Source of the DNA: Fodinibacter sp963707895
GTDB taxonomy: Bacteria; Actinomycetota; Actinomycetes; Actinomycetales; Dermatophilaceae
Assembly (NCBI GenBank): GCA_963707895.1
Contig: CAVPRS010000003.1
Location: 496,001-560,000, forward strand
Length of the DNA: 64,000 nucleotides
Direction of reading: 5' to 3'
Shown here one piece after another: positions 33,351 through 42,465 of this stretch. The notes below the pieces were generated by a model. That model saw nothing but the letters and a program-made list of their open reading frames with translations. It was not told the origin of the DNA and searched no databases. Each line of letters opens with the position of its first letter. Position 1 is the first letter of the stretch. A program made the translations under genes and the position numbers.

Positions 33351-34895
33351 GTGAGCAACCACGGGGCAAGCCCGCCGGGATCCTCGATCGTCGAGATGCG
33401 GGGCATCACCATCAGCTTCCCGGGGGTTCTGGCCCTCGACAACGTGGACTTCAGCCTGCGATCAGGTGAGATCCACGCGCTCATGGGCGAGAACGGGGCG
33501 GGGAAGTCCACCCTCATCAAGGCGCTGACCGGCGTGTACCCGGTCGACTCCGGCGAGATCGTCGTGGCCGGCCGCCCGGTCGTGTTCCACACGACCGCCG
33601 ACGCCCAGGTCGCGGGCATCTCGACGGTGTACCAAGAGGTGAACCTCTGCCCCAACCTGTCCGTCGGTGAGAACGTGATGCTGGGCCATGAGCCGCACCG
33701 GGGCGGTCGGATCGACTGGAAGGGCGTGCATCAGCAGGCCGCTGAGCATCTGAGAAGCCTCGGCGTGCAGATCGACACCCACACGATGCTGTCCAGCCAT
33801 TCGCTGGCCATCCAGCAGCTGGTGGCGATCAGTCGGGCCATGGTGCTGGAGTCCCGGGTGCTGATCCTCGACGAGCCCACGTCAAGCCTGGACCGGGGCG
33901 AGGTCGAGCAGCTGTTCGCCGTCATCCGGGAGCTGCGGGCCGCAGGCGTGGCCATCCTGTTCGTGAGCCACTTCCTCGAGCAGGTGTACGAGATCTCGGA
34001 TCGGGTGACCGTGCTGCGCAACGGCCTGCTGGTGGGCGAGTACCTGATCGAGGACCTGCCCCGTCACGACCTCGTCACCAAGATGATCGGCCGCGTCCTC
34101 GACGACCTGGAGGCGATCTCCGAGGCCTCGAACAGAGAGGTGGACCGATCCGGCGTGCCAGTCCTCAAGGCCACGGACGTGGGGCGCCGCGGGGTGCTCG
34201 AGCCAGCGGACCTCGAGGTGTTCCAAGGAGAGGTCGTGGGCCTGGCCGGCCTGTTGGGCTCGGGCCGCACCGAGCTCGCCCGCTTGCTCTACGGAGCCGA
34301 TCGGGCCGACACCGGATCGATCTCGATCAACGGCGAGCCCGTGAAGATCGGAACCCCACGCCACGCCATCGAGCAACGGATCGTGTTCTCCTCGGAGGAT
34401 CGTCGGGGGGAAGGCATCGTCTCCGACCTCACGGTCGCCGAGAACATCGTCCTGGGCATCCAGGCCCGTCGCGGATGGAGGCACAAGATCCGCAAGGCTG
34501 AGCGGGATGCCGTGGTCGCCGAGTACATGGAGGCACTCGACGTGAGGCCGGCGAACCCCGACTCCGTGGTCAGCACCCTGTCGGGCGGCAACCAGCAGAA
34601 GGTGCTCCTGGCCCGCTGGTTGGCGACTGCTCCCGAGCTGCTCATCCTCGACGAGCCAACGCGCGGCATCGATGTGGGCGCGAAGGCAGACATCCAGCGC
34701 AAGGTCGCTGAGCTCTCGGCGGCCGGGCTCTCGGTCATCTTCATCTCCTCCGAGCTCGAGGAGGTGCTCCGCCTGGCCCAGCGCGTGGTGGTCATGCGTG
34801 ACCGGCGAGAGATCGGGCAGCTCGACTCCAACCGGGTCGGCTTGAATGACCTCATCGACTACATCGCCAACACGACCGACGGGAGCGCTGCCTGA
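33351..34895 (+). CDS. sugar ABC transporter ATPase, first copy (YtfR/FruK-like, two NBDs)
   Basis: 514 residues. The GTG at 33351 has GGAGAGG at proper distance; a GTG at 33342 is too close to it. NBD1: Walker A GENGAGKST, Q-loop YQEVNL, a degenerate signature SLAIQQLVAI and Walker B VLILDEPTSSLD. NBD2: degenerate Walker A GLLGSGRTEL, signature LSGGNQQKV, Walker B LLILDEPTRGID. This asymmetric pattern is normal for ribose/galactose-type (CUT2) ATPases, which power sugar import. It couples to the permease gene by a TGATG overlap. Confidence 0.92.
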   Translation: MSNHGASPPGSSIVEMRGITISFPGVLALDNVDFSLRSGEIHALMGENGAGKSTLIKALTGVYPVDSGEIVVAGRPVVFHTTADAQVAGISTVYQEVNLCPNLSVGENVMLGHEPHRGGRIDWKGVHQQAAEHLRSLGVQIDTHTMLSSHSLAIQQLVAISRAMVLESRVLILDEPTSSLDRGEVEQLFAVIRELRAAGVAILFVSHFLEQVYEISDRVTVLRNGLLVGEYLIEDLPRHDLVTKMIGRVLDDLEAISEASNREVDRSGVPVLKATDVGRRGVLEPADLEVFQGEVVGLAGLLGSGRTELARLLYGADRADTGSISINGEPVKIGTPRHAIEQRIVFSSEDRRGEGIVSDLTVAENIVLGIQARRGWRHKIRKAERDAVVAEYMEALDVRPANPDSVVSTLSGGNQQKVLLARWLATAPELLILDEPTRGIDVGAKADIQRKVAELSAAGLSVIFISSELEEVLRLAQRVVVMRDRREIGQLDSNRVGLNDLIDYIANTTDGSAA

Positions 34896-35941
34896 TGGGT
34901 CTCGTGAAGCATCGGCTCTTCTGGCCCATCGCCGCACTGCTGACCCTGGTGGTGATCAACACGCTCGCGCGGCCACAGTTCATCAAGGTCACGGTCCGCG
35001 ACGGAGAGCTCTACGGCGCACTGATCGACATCCTGCGCAACAGCGCACCGCTCATGCTGGTCGCGCTGGGCATGACGATCGTGATCGCCACCCGCGGCAT
35101 CGACCTCTCGGTGGGTGCGGTGATGGCGGTATCGGGCGCCGTTGCGCTGACGATCATCCACGACTCGGGGAACCCCGACAACCTCGGCACGGTGGTTTCC
35201 GCGGTCGTTGTCGCGCTCCTCGTGGCGCTCGTGCTCGGGTCGTGGAACGGCATGCTCATCGCGGTGCTGGGGATCCAGCCCATCATCGCCACGCTCGTGC
35301 TCATGCTGGCAGGCCGTGGTGTGGCCCTCCTGATCACCGAGGGCTTCATCACCACGGTCAACAGCGGGCCTTTCGAGTACATCGCCACCGGGTACCTGCT
35401 GATTCTCCCGTTCGCGTTCCTCATCTCCTTGACGGCAATCCTCGTGATCGGCGCGTTCGAACGCAGAACGGCGCTCGGCATGCTCACCGAGGCGGTTGGC
35501 ATCAACCCGGAGGCGAGCCGCCTGGCCGGTGTCCGGTCGCGCGGCATCATCTTCAGCGTGTACGTCGTCAGCGGGCTGATGGCCGGCATCGCGGGCATCA
35601 TCTACAGCTCGAACATCAGGGCCGCCGACGCCAACGCCGCCGGGCTCTTCATCGAGCTGTACGCCATCCTCGCCGTCGTGCTGGGCGGCACGTCACTGCA
35701 GGGGGGCAAGTTCAGCATCGCCGGCACGGTGATCGGCGTGCTGATCATCCAGACCCTGAACTCGACCATCCTGTTCCTCGGCGTCCCCTCGGCGCAGAGC
35801 CCGGTGTTCTTCGCGTTGGTCGTGGTGCTCGTGGTCATCGTCCAGTCGCCGCGTGTCCGCCAGCTCGGACGACGGCCTCGTGGCGCGACCGGATCCGATG
35901 GCACGGCAGGCAAGCCTGCGAAGGCGGAGGTAGGGGCATGA
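34895..35941 (+). CDS. sugar ABC transporter permease (YtfT-like)
   Basis: 348 residues; the ATG overlaps the preceding stop by one base. It is a CUT2 (RbsC-type) permease with about nine or ten helices: LRNSAPLMLVALGMTIVIAT, RGIDLSVGAVMAVSGAVALT, NGMLIAVLGIQPIIATLVLM, and the coupling-loop region EAVGINPEASRLAGVRSRGI, then YAILAVVLGGTSLQGGKFSI. It forms the membrane channel with the next permease. Two different permeases in one system is the YtfT/YjfF and FruF/FruG arrangement. Confidence 0.9.
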   Translation: MGLVKHRLFWPIAALLTLVVINTLARPQFIKVTVRDGELYGALIDILRNSAPLMLVALGMTIVIATRGIDLSVGAVMAVSGAVALTIIHDSGNPDNLGTVVSAVVVALLVALVLGSWNGMLIAVLGIQPIIATLVLMLAGRGVALLITEGFITTVNSGPFEYIATGYLLILPFAFLISLTAILVIGAFERRTALGMLTEAVGINPEASRLAGVRSRGIIFSVYVVSGLMAGIAGIIYSSNIRAADANAAGLFIELYAILAVVLGGTSLQGGKFSIAGTVIGVLIIQTLNSTILFLGVPSAQSPVFFALVVVLVVIVQSPRVRQLGRRPRGATGSDGTAGKPAKAEVGA

Positions 35942-36957
35942 CGACCACGGAGACGACCGAGTCCACTCGCTCGAGTCCCTTGCAGGCCGACGATCGCTTC
36001 ATCAACAGGCATGCCTCCCTGATGCCGACCTTCGCCGCACTCGGGGTGCTGGTCCTGATGCTGATCGTCGCGCAGCTGTACTTCGGCGACTTCGTCAGCC
36101 CGGGCAACATGTCGGCACTGCTGCTCGACAACGCCTACCTGATGGTCATCGCGGTGGGCATGACGTTCGTCATCCTCACCGCCGGGATCGACCTGTCGGT
36201 GGGCTCGGTGATGGCGTTCACCGGCATCCTGCTGGCCAGTCTCCTCGGGCGTGGGATGCCGGCCGCGGTCGCCGTCCCGGTCATCCTCCTCGCGGGCGCC
36301 GTGATCGGTCTGCTCATCGGCATCCTCGTCCAGTACTTCGACGTTCAGCCGTTCATCGCCTCCCTTGCGGGACTGTTCCTCGCCCGTGGTCTGGCGTTCG
36401 TTGTCAGCCTCAAGTCGATCCGCGTGGACGACCCGTCCGTCCTGTGGCTGCAGTCGACCCGGTTCCAGGTCGGGGACTGGTACATCACCCCGACCGGCAT
36501 CATCGCCCTGTTGGCCGTGGGGATCGGCGCCTTCGTCCTGCAGTACACGCGTTTCGGTCGCACCGTCTACGCGATCGGTGGCAACGAGCAGTCCGCACGG
36601 CTGATGGGCCTGAAGGTGGCCCGCACCAAGGTGCTCGTCTACCTGATCTCCGGGAGCCTCGCCGGGCTGGCCGGTCTGATCCTCACCGCGTACTCGGGCG
36701 CCGGATATCCGCGCAACGGAATCGGCACCGAGCTCGACGCGATCGCTGCAGTCGTCATCGGTGGCACGCTGCTCTCGGGCGGCCGAGGGTACGTGCTCGG
36801 TTCCATGATCGGCGTGCTGGTCTACGGCACGATCAAGACGGTCATCTCGTTCCTCGGCGCGGAGCAGGCCTGGATGCAGATCATCATCGGTGGGCTGCTG
36901 CTGCTGTTCATCCTGATCCAGCGCTTCATCGTCTCTCGGTCGGAGCGTCGGGAGTAG
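35938..36957 (+). CDS. sugar ABC transporter permease (YjfF-like)
   Basis: 339 residues; ATGA overlap with the preceding stop. Start ATG at 35938, although the same frame is open far upstream through the antisense-like register of the previous gene. CUT2 permease features: LMVIAVGMTFVILTAGIDLS, VGSVMAFTGILLASLLGRGM, QPFIASLAGLFLARGLAFVV, and the coupling-loop segment AIGGNEQSARLMGLKVARTK with DAIAAVVIGGTLLSGGRGYV. It is the second half of the heterodimeric channel. Confidence 0.9.
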   Translation: MTTTETTESTRSSPLQADDRFINRHASLMPTFAALGVLVLMLIVAQLYFGDFVSPGNMSALLLDNAYLMVIAVGMTFVILTAGIDLSVGSVMAFTGILLASLLGRGMPAAVAVPVILLAGAVIGLLIGILVQYFDVQPFIASLAGLFLARGLAFVVSLKSIRVDDPSVLWLQSTRFQVGDWYITPTGIIALLAVGIGAFVLQYTRFGRTVYAIGGNEQSARLMGLKVARTKVLVYLISGSLAGLAGLILTAYSGAGYPRNGIGTELDAIAAVVIGGTLLSGGRGYVLGSMIGVLVYGTIKTVISFLGAEQAWMQIIIGGLLLLFILIQRFIVSRSERRE

Positions 36958-36975
36958 GCCCCCGAGGGGATCGGT

Positions 36976-38550
36976 GTGTCGCGAGTGAGTGCCGCGACCG
37001 GCGACGACAATGGCCGGGTGGACCCTGCCCGACCGTTGCTCGAGCTCACGGGGGCGACGGTCCGTTTCGGCGAGGAGACGGCTCTGGATGCCGTCGACTT
37101 CCGGATGTTCCCCGGCGAGGTGCACTCGCTCATGGGCGAGAACGGGGCCGGCAAGTCGACCCTGATCAAGGCGATCACGGGCGCCTTGACCATGGAGTCC
37201 GGGACCCTGCGGCTCGCGGGGCAGCAGGTCACGTTTGCCACCCCCCACGCTGCCCAGGACGCGGGGATCAGCACGGTCTACCAGGAGATCGAGCTGCTGC
37301 CGAACGTGTCGGTGGCCGAGAACATCGCGCTCGGTCGGGAGCCGCGCAGGTTCGCCCTGATCGACTGGCGCGGCATGCGTCGGAACGCTGCTGCTGCGCT
37401 GCACGAGCTGGGGTTGGACATCGACCCTGCCTCGATCCTCGGCACCCATCCGGTGGCGGTGCAGCAGCTGGTCGCGATCGCGCGGGCCATCTCCGCCGAC
37501 GTCAAGGTGCTGGTCCTCGACGAGCCGACGTCGAGCCTGGACCTCAACGAGGTGGCCGAGCTCTTCCGGGTGATCCGCGAGCTCAAGAGGCGCGGCGTCG
37601 CCATCCTGTTCGTCTCGCACTTCCTCGACCAGGTCTACGAAATCTGTGACCGCGTCACCGTCCTGCGCGACGGACGACTCGTCGGGGAGTACCGGACAAG
37701 TGATCTGCTGCGCGTGGACCTGGTCCAGAAGATGCTGGGTCGCAACGTCTCCGGCTACCGGACCAGTCCTGCCGGCGGGGCACCCGCGGGTGAGGGGCCT
37801 GCGTTCTTCAGCGCGCGGGGCATCACAGCCGCTCCCGGGATCGCCGACGCCGACCTGGACATCGCCGAGGGCGAGGTGCTGGGTCTGGCAGGTCTGCTCG
37901 GCTCGGGCCGGACGCCGCTGGCGCGCGCGCTGACAGGGGTGGATCGCCTCCAGTCGGGAACCATCCGACTGGAGCAGCGGGACGAGAACCTCGCGAACCC
38001 GCGCAGGGCAATGACGTTGGGCGTGGTGTACTCCCCCGAGGATCGACGAGCCGACGGCATCGTCAGCCATCTCAGCGTCCTGGAGAACATCACCTTGTCG
38101 GTGCAGTCGCAGCGGGGGATCATGCGCCGGATCAGCACGGCGCGTCAGCGCGAGCTCGCGGCCAGCTGGGTCGAGGCGCTGGACATCCGGCCACCCGACC
38201 TGGACAAGCCGGCAGGTCAGCTGTCGGGTGGCAACCAGCAGAAGCTCCTGCTCGCGCGCCTGCTCGCAGTCTCACCCCGAGTGCTCGTCCTGGACGAGCC
38301 CACCCGCGGGATCGACGTCGGGGCGAAGGTCGAGATCCAGAACCTCGTGTCCGAGCTCGCCGGGAACGGCTTGGCGGTGGTGTTCGTCTCCGCCGAGCTG
38401 GAGGAGGTGTTGCGCGTCGGTGACCGGGTGGCGGTCCTCAAGGACGGCAGGGTCATCGAGACCGTACGATCCGCCGACGTGTCCGTCGACCAGCTCCTCG
38501 CGCTGGTTGCGCGTCCCTCCGTGCCCGAAGCCGACAACGAACGTGGCTGA
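36976..38550 (+). CDS. sugar ABC transporter ATPase, second copy
   Basis: 524 residues from a GTG, 18 nt after the permease. Walker A GENGAGKST, YQEIELLPNVSV, degenerate first signature PVAVQQLVAI, Walker B VLVLDEPTSSLD; second half GLLGSGRTPL, LSGGNQQKL and VLVLDEPTRGID. It is a full CUT2 ATPase, clearly paralogous to the one at 33351 but diverged, with the second NBD motif GRTPL instead of GRTEL. Two complete ATPases around one permease pair is unusual. It may serve a second transporter, replace the first under other conditions, or form mixed pairs. Confidence 0.9.
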   Translation: MSRVSAATGDDNGRVDPARPLLELTGATVRFGEETALDAVDFRMFPGEVHSLMGENGAGKSTLIKAITGALTMESGTLRLAGQQVTFATPHAAQDAGISTVYQEIELLPNVSVAENIALGREPRRFALIDWRGMRRNAAAALHELGLDIDPASILGTHPVAVQQLVAIARAISADVKVLVLDEPTSSLDLNEVAELFRVIRELKRRGVAILFVSHFLDQVYEICDRVTVLRDGRLVGEYRTSDLLRVDLVQKMLGRNVSGYRTSPAGGAPAGEGPAFFSARGITAAPGIADADLDIAEGEVLGLAGLLGSGRTPLARALTGVDRLQSGTIRLEQRDENLANPRRAMTLGVVYSPEDRRADGIVSHLSVLENITLSVQSQRGIMRRISTARQRELAASWVEALDIRPPDLDKPAGQLSGGNQQKLLLARLLAVSPRVLVLDEPTRGIDVGAKVEIQNLVSELAGNGLAVVFVSAELEEVLRVGDRVAVLKDGRVIETVRSADVSVDQLLALVARPSVPEADNERG

Positions 38551-39553
38551 GACCGGGCCCGAACGGGCCCCCAACATCTTCGATGTGGCACGGCTGGCCG
38601 GCGTCTCGCACCAGACCGTCTCTCGCGTGCTGAACCGCTCGCCCAACGTGCGTGCGGCCACGCGTGAGCGGGTCGAGCGCGCGATCGCCCAGCTCCGGTA
38701 CAGCCCGTCGCCCCAGGCTCGTGCGCTGGTCACCAGGCGCACGCGCACCATCGGTCTGATCGCCCCGAGCGTCGCCGACCATGGGCCGAACGTGATCGCG
38801 ATGCACTTCAACATCGCGGCCCGCGTTGCGCGGTACCGCGTCGACACGGTCAGTACCGCGGGTGACGACCCTGCGAGTGTGAAGTCGACCGTGGAGGCGC
38901 TGTTGCGCGAGCGGGTCGACGGGATCGTGCTGATCGTCATCGACACCAGTGTTCTGGAGATGGTGCGCGGGCTCGAGCTCGGCGTCCCCGTCATCGCCTC
39001 CGCCTCGACTCAGCGGCGCAGCCCCATCGTCGTGTCGATCGACCAGTACCGCGGTGCGCGTTCAGCTGTTCGGCACCTCGCCGAGCTGGGGCACGATCGG
39101 ATCGTGCACCTGGCCGGCCCGCCACGCGCCACCGACTCGATTGAACGCGTGCGTGGGTGGCGCGACGAGCTGGCGGAACGGAGGCTGAGCATCCCGGAGC
39201 CCATCGTCGGCGACTGGACTGCCCGATCGGGTTACCTGATCGGCAAGGAGATGGAGGTCGAGCCGGGTACGGCTGTCTTCTCCTCGAACGACCTCATGGC
39301 CATGGGCCTGATGGCGGCACTTCGTGAGCGCGGGCTGTCGGTGCCCGGGGACGTGAGCCTCGTCGGCTTCGACGACGTGCCCGAGGCGGCCTACCTGTAC
39401 CCACCCCTGACCACGGTTCGCCAAGACTTCGCCGCGCTCGGCGAACTGATGATGCAGAAGGTCCTCCTGGCCCTCGAAGAGGACGAGCCCGCGACTCCCG
39501 ACACGCCCCTGCCTACGCGACTCGTGGTGCGCGAGTCGACGCGTCAGCGGTAG
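38543..39553 (+). CDS. LacI-family transcriptional regulator
   Basis: 336 residues from a GTG overlapping the ATPase gene by 8 nt. Residues 11-60 are the LacI helix-turn-helix and hinge: NIFDVARLAGVSHQTVSRVL, then RSPNVRAATRERVERAIAQL, RYSPSPQARALVTRRTRTIG. The rest is a periplasmic-binding-like sensor (VDGIVLIVIDTSVLEMV, then SSNDLMAMGLMAALRERGLS, VPGDVSLVGFDDVPEAAYLY, PPLTTVRQDFAALGELM). The HQ pair in the recognition helix is near the YQ of LacI itself, which suits the AG-GCT centres of the operators at 32041 and 32163. It likely represses this operon. Confidence 0.9.
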   Translation: MAETGPERAPNIFDVARLAGVSHQTVSRVLNRSPNVRAATRERVERAIAQLRYSPSPQARALVTRRTRTIGLIAPSVADHGPNVIAMHFNIAARVARYRVDTVSTAGDDPASVKSTVEALLRERVDGIVLIVIDTSVLEMVRGLELGVPVIASASTQRRSPIVVSIDQYRGARSAVRHLAELGHDRIVHLAGPPRATDSIERVRGWRDELAERRLSIPEPIVGDWTARSGYLIGKEMEVEPGTAVFSSNDLMAMGLMAALRERGLSVPGDVSLVGFDDVPEAAYLYPPLTTVRQDFAALGELMMQKVLLALEEDEPATPDTPLPTRLVVRESTRQR

Positions 39554-39557
39554 CGCC

Positions 39558-39599
39558 GGCCCTTGGGAAGCTCTACCCCAAGCTTCAGGCAGAAGGGCC
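39558..39599 (+). terminator. possible terminator after the LacI gene
   Basis: GGCCCTT (39558-39564) can pair with AAGGGCC (39593-39599); a competing smaller hairpin CTTGGG...CCCAAG lies inside. It starts four bases after the LacI stop codon. The long loop makes it a weak candidate. Confidence 0.35.
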
Positions 39600-39768
39600 A
39601 CTCACCGCCGAGGCCATCGCTGAGATGCGCCGGACGCTGGAACGGGCGGGGGCGGCGTCCTCAGATCGGCCCCGAACCCGGCGATGTGACGCACCCCGGC
39701 ACACGGCGAAGAGACGTGGCCCTGTCCAGGCTCCGCTCTTCCACCGAGTGACGGACTAGCCCGCGGAT

Positions 39769-42465
39769 TCACTCATGGGTACGGCGAAATCGACGAGTGG
39801 CCAACAGGAGAGCCCCACCGACGCCAAGGAGAAGGAGACCCAACACGAGCAAGGAGCCGAGGTTGGCGGGCGCGCCGGTGCTTGCCAGGTCCGAAGGCGA
39901 CGCGGGTGGGGTAAGCGGGGCCAGGGCTGTTTGTCTTTCGTAGGTGTTGGTGACGGTGACCTGGGCGACCTCGTCGGCGGTGACAGTGGCCGGCGAACCC
40001 TCCACCGTGGTCTCCACCGACACTGCCGCCGAAGCACCGTCGCCCGGCTCGGTGACCGTGCACACGGTGCCCACCGGCAGGTCATCGATCGTGGTCGAGG
40101 TGTCACCCGCCGGGGCGTTCGCCGCGATGTCGATGTCCCGCTCGAGCCCGTTGTCGCACGACACGTGCACCGTCACCGCGCCCTGCTCACCAGCAGCAGA
40201 CCCGGCGATCGTCTTGGTCACCTGAAGTGAGGACAGCACCGCCTGATAGGTGTTGGTGACGCTGACCTGGGCCACCTCGTCGGCGGTGACAGTGGCCGGC
40301 GAACCCTCCACCGTGGTCTCCACCGACACTGCCGCCGAAGCACCGTCGCCCGGCTCGGTGACCGTGCACACGGTGCCCACCGGCAGGTCATCGATCGTGG
40401 TCGAGGTGTCACCCGCCGGGGCGTTCGCCGCGATGTCGATGTCCCGCTCGAGCCCGTTGTCGCACGACACGTGCACCGTCACCGCGCCCTGCTCACCAGC
40501 AGCAGACCCGGCGATCGTCTTGGTCACCTGAAGTGAGGACAGCACCGCCTGATAGGTGTTGGTGACGCTGACCTGGGCCACCTCGTCGGCGGTGACAGTG
40601 GCCGGCGAACCCTCCACCGTGGTCTCCACCGACACTGCCGCCGAAGCACCGTCGCCCGGCTCGGTGACCGTGCACACGGTGCCCACCGGCAGGTCATCGA
40701 TCGTGGTCGAGGTGTCACCCGCCGGGGCGTTCGCCGCGATGTCGATGTCCCGCTCGAGCCCGTTGTCGCACGACACGTGCACCGTCACCGCGCCCTGCTC
40801 ACCAGCAGCAGACCCGGCGATCGTCTTGGTCACCTGAAGCGAGGACAGCACCGCCTGGTAGGTGTTGGTGACGCTGACCTGGGCCACCTCGTCGGCGGTG
40901 ACAGTGGCCGGCGAACCCTCCACCGTGGTCTCCACCGACACTGCCGCCGAAGCACCGTCGCCCGGCTCGGTGACCGTGCACACGGTGCCCACCGGCAGGT
41001 CATCGATCGTGGTCGAGGTGTCACCCGCCGGGGCGTTCGCCGCGATGTCGATGTCCCGCTCGAGCCCGTTGTCGCACGACACGTGCACCGTCACCGCGCC
41101 CTGCTCACCAGCAGCAGACCCGGCGATCGTCTTGGTCACCTGAAGTGAGGACAGCACCGCCTGGTAGGTGTTGGTGACGCTGACCTGGGCCACCTCGTCG
41201 GCGGTGACAGTGGCCGGCGAACCCTCCACCGTGGTCTCCACCGACACTGCCGCCGAAGCACCGTCGCCCGGCTCGGTGACCGTGCACACGGTGCCCACCG
41301 GCAGGTCATCGATCGTGGTCGAGGTGTCACCCGCCGGGGCGTTCGCCGCGATGTCGATGTCCCGCTCGAGCCCGTTGTCGCACGACACGTGCACCGTCAC
41401 CGCGCCCTGCTCACCAGCAGCAGACCCGGCGATCGTCTTGGTCACCTCCAGCGATCCGGCCTGGAAGAACTCCGCCGTGGCGGCGGTGGTCGCCGACACC
41501 TGGGCGTCCTGGGCGAGGATCAGTCGTTGTGCGTCGTTGACGCCGCCGGTGTTGCCGTCGTACAGGTAGACGTTCCCGCTGGGAACGCTGGCCACCCCGC
41601 GAGCGGTCAGGAGGACCGTCCCCCCGGTGACGTCGTCAGGCAGCAGCCATATCTCCGTGCCGCTTGGCACCGTCGCCGCGTCGGGGATCGGCACGGTGGC
41701 GTCCTCATCCGCGTACATCGTGCCGCCAGCAACGCGGACGGTGATGGTCAGGTCGGGCTGGGGGGAGTCCGAGGTCACCGTGTACGGCCCCAGGGGTGTA
41801 ACGGATGGCCCGGTTCGGCTGGCCGGGTCGATGAGCAGGTTCGGTGGGCTTGGCTCGGGCAGTGGGCCGGCGTCGAGCACGGCCTGAACGATGCCTTCGG
41901 TGTAGGGCCTGACGCCTTCGTCGGGCTGCAGCACGTAGCTGTCGCTGAAGAACCAGATCGCGGCCTGGACGGCCGCCGCGCGCACGCTGTTGTTCGGGGC
42001 GGCTGGCTGGCCCGAGTTCGGGTAGTAGTCCTCGAGGATGCGGGCGATGTAGCCGACGTTGGGCACATTGGAGTCGTCCCAAGTCCCGTTCTCGTAACCG
42101 ATCCCGGGGTAGGTCGTCGTGCGAATGTCGATGCAGTACATGTCCAACGTCTCGCCCGACAGCTGCGACTGCGCCGTGATGATCCCGGCGAACCCTTCGT
42201 CCATGCGCGTGAACCCGGCCGGGATGGCGGCCGGGTATCCGGCCGTCGGGTCGAAGTCGCTGCCCGCCGGGGCGATCGAGCCGGTCACACCCTGTCCCGG
42301 GCCGGTGCCGCTCATCACGATGTCGGTGTTGGGGCCCGTGCGCGGAGTCGGGCCGACTGGGCCCGGAACCGCCTGTGCGGGCGCAGCCCAGATGGCCAGG
42401 AGCAGGAGAACGCAGGCAGCCACCATCGGGCGCCGCAGCGGACGGGACACGGTGGCTGACTGCAT
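39769..42465 (-). CDS. LAXTG-anchored surface protein with thioester domain and five identical repeats
   Basis: 898 residues. A signal peptide (VAACVLLLLAIWAAPAQA) is followed by a thioester domain: MYCIDIRTTTYPG supplies Cys about 111 and AAVQAAIWFF supplies Gln about 167, the pair that forms the internal bond by which such adhesins attach covalently to surfaces. Residues about 340-845 are five repeats of 102 residues of the DUF5979/SpaA-like type (VTKTIAGSAAGEQGAVTVHV...SVTNTYQAVLSSLQ). The end is Pro-rich, then LASTG (about 860), a helix (LGSLLVLGLLLLGVGGALLL) and ATRRFRR, a sortase E-type anchor. It is probably a wall-bound adhesin stalk. It is divergent from the GH32 gene. Confidence 0.88.
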   Translation of the reverse strand: MQSATVSRPLRRPMVAACVLLLLAIWAAPAQAVPGPVGPTPRTGPNTDIVMSGTGPGQGVTGSIAPAGSDFDPTAGYPAAIPAGFTRMDEGFAGIITAQSQLSGETLDMYCIDIRTTTYPGIGYENGTWDDSNVPNVGYIARILEDYYPNSGQPAAPNNSVRAAAVQAAIWFFSDSYVLQPDEGVRPYTEGIVQAVLDAGPLPEPSPPNLLIDPASRTGPSVTPLGPYTVTSDSPQPDLTITVRVAGGTMYADEDATVPIPDAATVPSGTEIWLLPDDVTGGTVLLTARGVASVPSGNVYLYDGNTGGVNDAQRLILAQDAQVSATTAATAEFFQAGSLEVTKTIAGSAAGEQGAVTVHVSCDNGLERDIDIAANAPAGDTSTTIDDLPVGTVCTVTEPGDGASAAVSVETTVEGSPATVTADEVAQVSVTNTYQAVLSSLQVTKTIAGSAAGEQGAVTVHVSCDNGLERDIDIAANAPAGDTSTTIDDLPVGTVCTVTEPGDGASAAVSVETTVEGSPATVTADEVAQVSVTNTYQAVLSSLQVTKTIAGSAAGEQGAVTVHVSCDNGLERDIDIAANAPAGDTSTTIDDLPVGTVCTVTEPGDGASAAVSVETTVEGSPATVTADEVAQVSVTNTYQAVLSSLQVTKTIAGSAAGEQGAVTVHVSCDNGLERDIDIAANAPAGDTSTTIDDLPVGTVCTVTEPGDGASAAVSVETTVEGSPATVTADEVAQVSVTNTYQAVLSSLQVTKTIAGSAAGEQGAVTVHVSCDNGLERDIDIAANAPAGDTSTTIDDLPVGTVCTVTEPGDGASAAVSVETTVEGSPATVTADEVAQVTVTNTYERQTALAPLTPPASPSDLASTGAPANLGSLLVLGLLLLGVGGALLLATRRFRRTHE
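39941..41446 (-). repeat. five tandem 306-bp repeats inside the adhesin gene
   Basis: The phrase TAGGTGTTGGTGAC recurs exactly every 306 bp, at 39941, 40247, 40553, 40859 and 41165. The units are nearly identical at the nucleotide level, with only a few single-base differences (for example GAAGTGAGG against GAAGCGAGG), which points to recent expansion or gene conversion. The outermost unit has diverged ends. Copy number may be misassembled from short reads. Confidence 0.95.

Noticed and set aside
35602..38070. Very long open frame (about 820 codons) on the minus strand opposite the sugar operon
   Set aside because: It is antisense to the permease and ATPase genes, whose motifs are unmistakable; the translation is Arg/Asp/Gly-rich with no motif, a usual product of GC-rich codon bias.
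39563..39700. Short plus-strand frame resembling a protein tail (LYPKLQAEGPLTAEAIAEM)
   Set aside because: Possibly a decayed gene end, but too short and without a match I can name; it overlaps a likely terminator.
39941..41446. Regular direct repeats that might suggest a CRISPR-like array
   Set aside because: The 306-bp units are in frame, encode a repeated surface domain and have no spacers.
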